Source of the DNA: Paraphysoderma sedebokerense
Taxonomy: Eukaryota; Blastocladiomycota; Physodermatomycetes; Physodermatales; Physodermataceae
Direction: 5' to 3'
DNA: 64,000 nt
Assembly (NCBI GenBank): GCA_025602915.1
Contig: JAHLJZ010000015.1
Span: forward strand, 62,001 to 126,000
The notes under the pieces were generated by a model. That model saw nothing but the letters and a program-made list of their open reading frames with translations. It was not told the DNA's origin and searched no databases. The position numbers were made by a program, and so were the translations under genes. This document shows positions 59,208-64,000 of the stretch, in pieces. The first letter of the stretch is position 1, and each line of letters begins with the position of its first letter.

Positions 59208-60269
59208 ACGACACTGATATAAGGAAATACGGGATTTATCTGGTGTCAGCGGCGCGAATAAGAAATTGCGGTTGGACGCACTCGAGAGATTTTTCCGCTT
59301 CTAGAATGTTGCCAGTGCCCACTCCAGGATATATAAATCAGACTTTCTTTTATGTATACGGTGTATTTGAAAATATCAGTGGGACGAAAGAAAGCCGGCC
59401 CTGTGGTGCCCTTCAATGAATGGCCGTCAGCAGGGTTGAGCGGTGTGTCTATGCTGAGAACAAGCAAGAATGGATCATGAATAATGATGAAACGGTAACG
59501 CCAGAAAGGAGGTCGGTGATTCCTCTTGCCAGCAAAAATCCCTCTCAAATGTTTCTTTCTGTTTCCGCAGCAGTTTTCGTTTTTAAATGTATATATTTGT
59601 ATGAACTAAGAATGAATTTGAGAGAGAACGGGCCAACCGATGTCATTTCGCAGCCTGTCATTAATACAGCAGGGAAGTATCCAAGAACTGCCAAAAGTGG
59701 ACAATGAGCAATCAGTTTCTCCTAGACTGTAATAAATAAATGGTGTAATTTTGGCAAAAAATAATATAAAAAATATTAATAATAATCTAGAGGTTGCAGA
59801 GTGAAGCCAAACCCACATGTTTCCGCTGCCAGTACTCGCCCGCACATGCACTGTCGCGATTTTCTTGTGGATGGTCATCAACTAATGCCGCCAGACATTG
59901 ATGTCTTTGTGTGCAAAATGAGTGAATACTACATACCACACGCACCTATATCGCAAATATCATCTGATAATAGAATGATAAGGGAGAGATATGCATATTG
60001 ATATGCCTTATCGATGGTGAAGTAATATACACTCCTGAAGAATGACTCTCTGGCACGGGTTGGGCCATTCTGAGAAGTTCCTCCGTTATCGATTTTACCC
60101 GATAACAAATGCAAGATTTTTTCATAAATATACAGACATTTTCTTCTCTCCCTTCTTACTATAACTTTTTGATGAAATCTTAATGAAGTTGTGACAAATC
60201 CGAAACGTTTGTCACCGAACATTCCAGCTTAAAAGCGACAAGATTTATAATAGCAAAGGAAATTTTGCA
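59208..60269. promoter_or_regulatory. Divergent intergenic region between STK32-like kinase and MFS transporter
   Basis: About 1.1 kb between divergent starts. An AT-rich tract (~59725-59790, many ATAATA runs) sits in the middle. Short frames on both strands lack motifs. No RNA gene or repeat was seen. Confidence 0.4.
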
Positions 60270-61986
60270 ATGGCAATCTCACCCAGGATACTCAAAGTTC
60301 TCTACTTTACTCTTTTCATCTCTTTTTGTTCATTTCCAGGCTACCTTCTCCTCTACTTAACTTTACCCTTCCCTCGCGGTCTTGGTCTGACTGATTCCAG
60401 TATATCAGTTATTCCCTCCTTGGTTCCTTTTATTTTCGGTCCCGTTTGGAGCACAATCATTGATTACAAGAGATGTCACAAATTAGTGTTAGTTGGTTGT
60501 CCCATTTTGAGTGTTGTGCTGGTTAATCTGTTGTGGTTGTGTAATGGTATCGCGGGTAATGGTCCAATGACCTTTCCTGTCATTGCACTCATAGTTGCCT
60601 TGAATTCGGCGGTGATGTCACCTGTCGGTAAGTATTGTCTTTCCTTGTGCTATATCTCTTTTTTTTACATGTTTTATACTCTGTCATAGAGTGCTTGCTA
60701 TAAAAAGTGCTTTATAATGATTCGATTTAAAAATCTTTGTAGGTTCTCTCCTTGACACAATTACGCTCGATTCACTCCCCGACTCTTCACTCTACGGACG
60801 ACAGCGGTTATTTGGAGCACTTTCCTGCGGTTTATCTGCCTTTCTTACTGGATACCTGACAGACAAGTTTTCCATGCTGTGGATGTTCCATATTTACACG
60901 ATTTCATCGTTGTTATTTGTGGTGCTTGTCCTAGCGAGCCCAATTCCATGGAAATGGCCAGTCAAAAGTGGACCTGCGCTACTAGGCAATTCTAATGATG
61001 AGGACGTTGAGATATTGAACCAAAGCGGAAAATTCAATCGCGATTCACAGTCAAACTTTTCATCAACCGAATCTATCACCGATGAACCATCGGGCACACT
61101 TAAATCGAAATTTTCCAACTTCTTGACTCCTCGGACACTAATTTTCTTCATCGTCATGTTCTCAATGGGAACGTCGTACTCTATGATATCTAATTTTCTT
61201 TTCTTATTTTTATCACACGAGTTACATTTACCTCAGTCTTTCCTGGGACTACTCTCTCCATTTCAGATCGCGATGGAACTGCCATTCTTTTTTTATTCAA
61301 ACATCGTGCTGAGTAAATTAGGAACTAGGAAGACTATTTTGATCGCTCAACTTACATTATTATGCAGAGTATTGTTATACAATCTTCTTTCTCCGACCTC
61401 TTCTACCTCTTCTTTGGCAGCATCAACTGGTACTGCGATTTCGGAAACAATCCAACCACCGTACTGGCTCCTCCCCGTTGAATTACTTCACGGTCTTTCT
61501 TTTGCGTTCCTTAATTCTGCTTCCGTTCAAATTTCTCTCTCGATTGCGCCAAAAGGATTAACGGCGACAACACAGTCAATCGTAAACGCGATATTTGGAT
61601 CCCTAGGTGGCCTTGTAGGTGCCGGTGTTGGAAGTTGGGTGTTTGATAATTTTGGTGGAATATTTTTGTGGAGATGTACCGCTGGTGTCATTCTTTTCGG
61701 GATCGGGTTAGTTGGAGTGGAATGTTTATGTGAATGGAGGAATGGTAATGGTGTACATGATAACAGCGTTGAAGGGATAGGGAAATCGGTAGATCAATGG
61801 AGTGAAGCTGGAAAGGAAGAGATGGGACAGCCGAAAAAAATGAATCAAAGTACAAAACAGAAATCGATACAGCAGCAGAAGAGCAAGGCAGTGAAAACTG
61901 TTAGGTTTAGTGATAATGAATATTTCAGTAGTTCTAAGGACAGCAAGTTCGTAAGGGTTGATGGTAACAGTAATGCTGGGAGGTAG
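60270..61986 (+). CDS. MFS transporter of the MFSD6-like (MFS_1_like) group
   Basis: Two exons, 60270-60627 and 60743-61986, sum to 533 residues plus stop; the join (GTC-G|GT-TCT) gives AVMSPVGSLLDTITL. Twelve hydrophobic segments are expected: the first begins LKVLYFTLFISFCSFPGYLL, then ISVIPSLVPFIFGPVWSTII, and in the second half LIFFIVMFSMGTSYSMISNF, LGLLSPFQIAMELPFFFYSN and AIFGSLGGLVGAGVGSWVFD. The compact N-terminal fold with FGPVWSTIIDYKR resembles the MFS_1_like family (bacterial nucleoside/LacY-type, animal MFSD6). A polar loop of ~60 residues separates the halves, and a lysine/serine-rich tail of ~80 residues follows. Substrate unknown. Confidence 0.82.
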
Positions 61987-62215
61987 GGGGGATCCTTTGT
62001 TGTCACCAGCATAGCCAAAGACTTTTCTTAATTCAATAGAAGTAATAGATATAAGACAAAAGTTCAATGAGTTCCATCTATTCTGTACACTTCATTATGT
62101 GTACATTAAGCCCCGTTATGATTTTCCATTTGTTACACAGTTTTAGTTTGTCTATAATATATAGCTATAATACAAAAGCAGACATCTCCACAGTCCCATT
62201 AAGAGTTGTCAACCA

Positions 62216-63486
62216 TCACTCCACTTTTACGGTAAAAAAGCTACTATTTCTCCTATGCAATGTAATACTTGCTTTCTTCTTATGAGTCATCACTTTTTCA
62301 TCTTTAGGACTTTTCTCTCGTATCTTTTCCACGGTCGCCGCATCTGGTAATCCGTAGACATACGTAGCCATAATCACCATCGCGGCACCGATACCAAAAT
62401 TCCAACTCACGATAAACTCAAATAAATAAACACTCAATAATGAGCTTAAAATAATACTGATACTCGTGGCAAATCCCTTTAATATATTGTCAGCGTATTT
62501 GACAACCAATGCAACTATAATCCCACCGGCAGCTTGTGTCGCGATGGCTGTCCAAGTGATCATATTGTATCCGTGGAAAAAGCCGAACTGCGAGATATCG
62601 GAACCTTGAATGACGGTTATAGAGAAGATGCAAGGGAAAAGCGAGAAAAATGATAGTTGGATGTTCCGTAGCCAGAGTGAGGTTGTAGAGTTTTTTAGAA
62701 TTTTCTCAAAATACACCCCGGCTAGACCTGATATTAAGCAGGCGAGAGAAACAGAAAAAAGACCGATGGAACGGTTTATATTTTGAGATTCTGCCGATGA
62801 CGAATGTGACTCGTGAGATGGGCTATGGCTATCGTCGCTGTTTTGTTGTGTAGTTGACGTCGAATGTGAGGCGGCGGATGGGGATGAGGAAGAAACGGGT
62901 ACTTGAACTAATGCAATTCCTATCGTTAAAATCAATAATGCCATCCATTTTTTAGCCGACAGGCTTTTCCGTAGCAACCACACCGAACATAGTGCGGTTG
63001 TTAGAATTTTCATTTGATAAGTTACTTGAAACGTCGCGGCATCTAGATTCGAGGCGGCGACGTACTGAAGATTGTTTTGAATCGTGTAGAGGATGGCCGG
63101 GATGGTGAGTTTGTACCATTGGGATTGCGGACCAAACAGGTCACTGACGAAAGAGTTGACAGAGAAAGAAGGTGTGGAAGAAAGATACACAAGGAATGAT
63201 ATTACAAGCTTGAAAAGTTCGCAGAAAAATACAGCTAATGGACGGGTCATAAAGGATTTAACGTAAACAAAGTCAGACTTCAGTAATCAAGACAGAGTTC
63301 ATTCTGTGCGGCATCAGAACTATGTGCTGTTGAGTTCTAAAGTACAAATTAATTACCAGTGGAAGTAAAGTATCTAGGACCGGGTATCGTTCGAGAATAA
63401 CGCAGTATGAGGACAAGAGCAGAGTTTTGGACGACAAGAGTCGCCAGAGCGATGTATCGCAGAGGAATGCCTCCTAAAGTCTTCAT
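62216..63486 (-). CDS. Nucleotide-sugar transporter, SLC35A type (UDP-galactose/UDP-GlcNAc-like)
   Basis: Two exons: 63486-63357 and 63234-62216 (1149 nt, 382 residues plus stop). The long open frame from 63250 looks complete but misses the first helix. The true exon 1 is [43 protein letters not shown], joined by acceptor CCATTAG to [18 protein letters not shown]. That gives the family's YSR...STAVxxxELxK signature. Further motifs: [20 protein letters not shown] (Y-x-x-QNNL), [20 protein letters not shown] (the FQVTYQ-K-I motif), [28 protein letters not shown], and [20 protein letters not shown]. It exchanges a UDP-sugar for UMP at the Golgi or ER. A serine-rich loop (~35 residues) is inserted in the middle. 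The exact sugar is undetermined. Confidence 0.93.
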
Positions 63487-64000
63487 GATTGAATGTGAAT
63501 CGACGTATCATGGAGCGGAGGAGGAGGGAAAAGATATCGACGAGCTAAGCGGAGTGATGCAAATGTTGTCGCATCATGGACGAGTGTCTTCCATTGTCGG
63601 CGATGAGGAGTTTGTCTCATCCCACTCGCGCTAAATTTATCTCTTGTATTTTCGCTTTATTCTGTCTCTGCGATTGTGCAACGACAACAATATAAAGTTT
63701 GACGGTACTAAAACGAATAATTTTATATATACAATAAATATGTAACCAACAGCTGAGCAGATTTCGACCAAGTGGAATTACTATGCATACCAGACAAGTT
63801 CGTTCACCCGTTCACTGCTACATCTAACGGTTCACCGTTACGACAGTACGATTTTAACGCGGCCGGCCCGAATTCGAGTTTTCGCGAGCATCCAAATCAC
63901 ATCAATTCGTATTTGAAAAATGCTGTCTGGATGTCGATGTCAACTCCCCCTCGACATCTTAGAAAGAGGATCAAAGTATTCTCCCCTCCTCCTCTCGCTG
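63487..64000. other. Right-edge region, no gene seen
   Basis: Upstream of the sugar transporter. A plus-strand frame at 63407-63634 is antisense to that gene's first exon and is dismissed. AT-rich sequence with a TATA-like string lies near 63720-63740. A gene could begin just beyond the edge. Confidence 0.4.

Noticed and set aside
59929-60222. 97-codon minus-strand frame upstream of the MFS gene
   Set aside because: No motif, and it lies in a divergent promoter region.
63234-63250. Start codon MTRPL for the sugar transporter
   Set aside because: It falls inside the intron; splicing from the upstream exon restores the conserved first helix and the STAV motif exactly.

Overview
This window comes from a eukaryotic nuclear genome. 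The best fit is an early-diverging, flagellated (zoosporic) fungus of chytrid type. Genes are compact and carry many short introns of about 50-110 nt with GTNNGN...YAG ends. Fungal regulators are present (an Ndt80/PhoG-type factor, a forkhead factor, a fungal kelch/single-pass surface protein). One large gene starts with a region resembling the ciliary protein ERICH3, which would make sense only in an organism that still builds a flagellum. That placement is an inference. No virus, LTR element, intact transposon or CRISPR array was seen.

Left part (1-19.1 kb): the N-terminal end of a polytopic membrane protein, perhaps an HMT1/ABCB6-type half transporter, runs off the left edge. It is followed by a full-size ABCB multidrug-type exporter, PP2A leucine carboxyl methyltransferase, ribosomal protein eL8, a KCTD-like BTB protein and a cytochrome P450. 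Then come an unrecognised 307-residue protein built of four copies of a ~55-residue repeat, a PDRG1/prefoldin-like subunit and a 67-residue single-pass protein.

Middle part (19.4-46.7 kb): an arginase-superfamily (formiminoglutamase-like) protein with an altered metal-site motif, a kelch surface protein, cytosolic acetoacetyl-CoA thiolase, and a guanine deaminase that begins with a signal peptide and has two apparent frame breaks. Next are a pseudokinase with all its catalytic motifs changed, splicing factor PUF60, GPN1 GTPase, a DUF3245-type protein, mitochondrial IF3, the ERICH3-like giant and CutA.

Right part (46.8-64 kb): a tRNA-Ser(TGA) with a one-base-short anticodon loop, an Ndt80-domain transcription factor, a 3.2 kb regulatory-looking desert, a forkhead factor with an 11-nt microexon, a myristoylatable STK32/YANK-type kinase, an MFS transporter and a UDP-sugar (SLC35A-type) transporter.

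Most genes are unrelated housekeeping or signalling genes, so no operon-like system is evident. The items most worth attention are the four-repeat protein, the pseudokinase with an adjacent sequence relic, the ERICH3-like protein with its serine/lysine repeat tail, and the long intergenic region with a helically phased GATCAA array. Exon joins were made by hand from splice signals and reading-frame continuity. Where I give exact exon sums, the frames closed without error.
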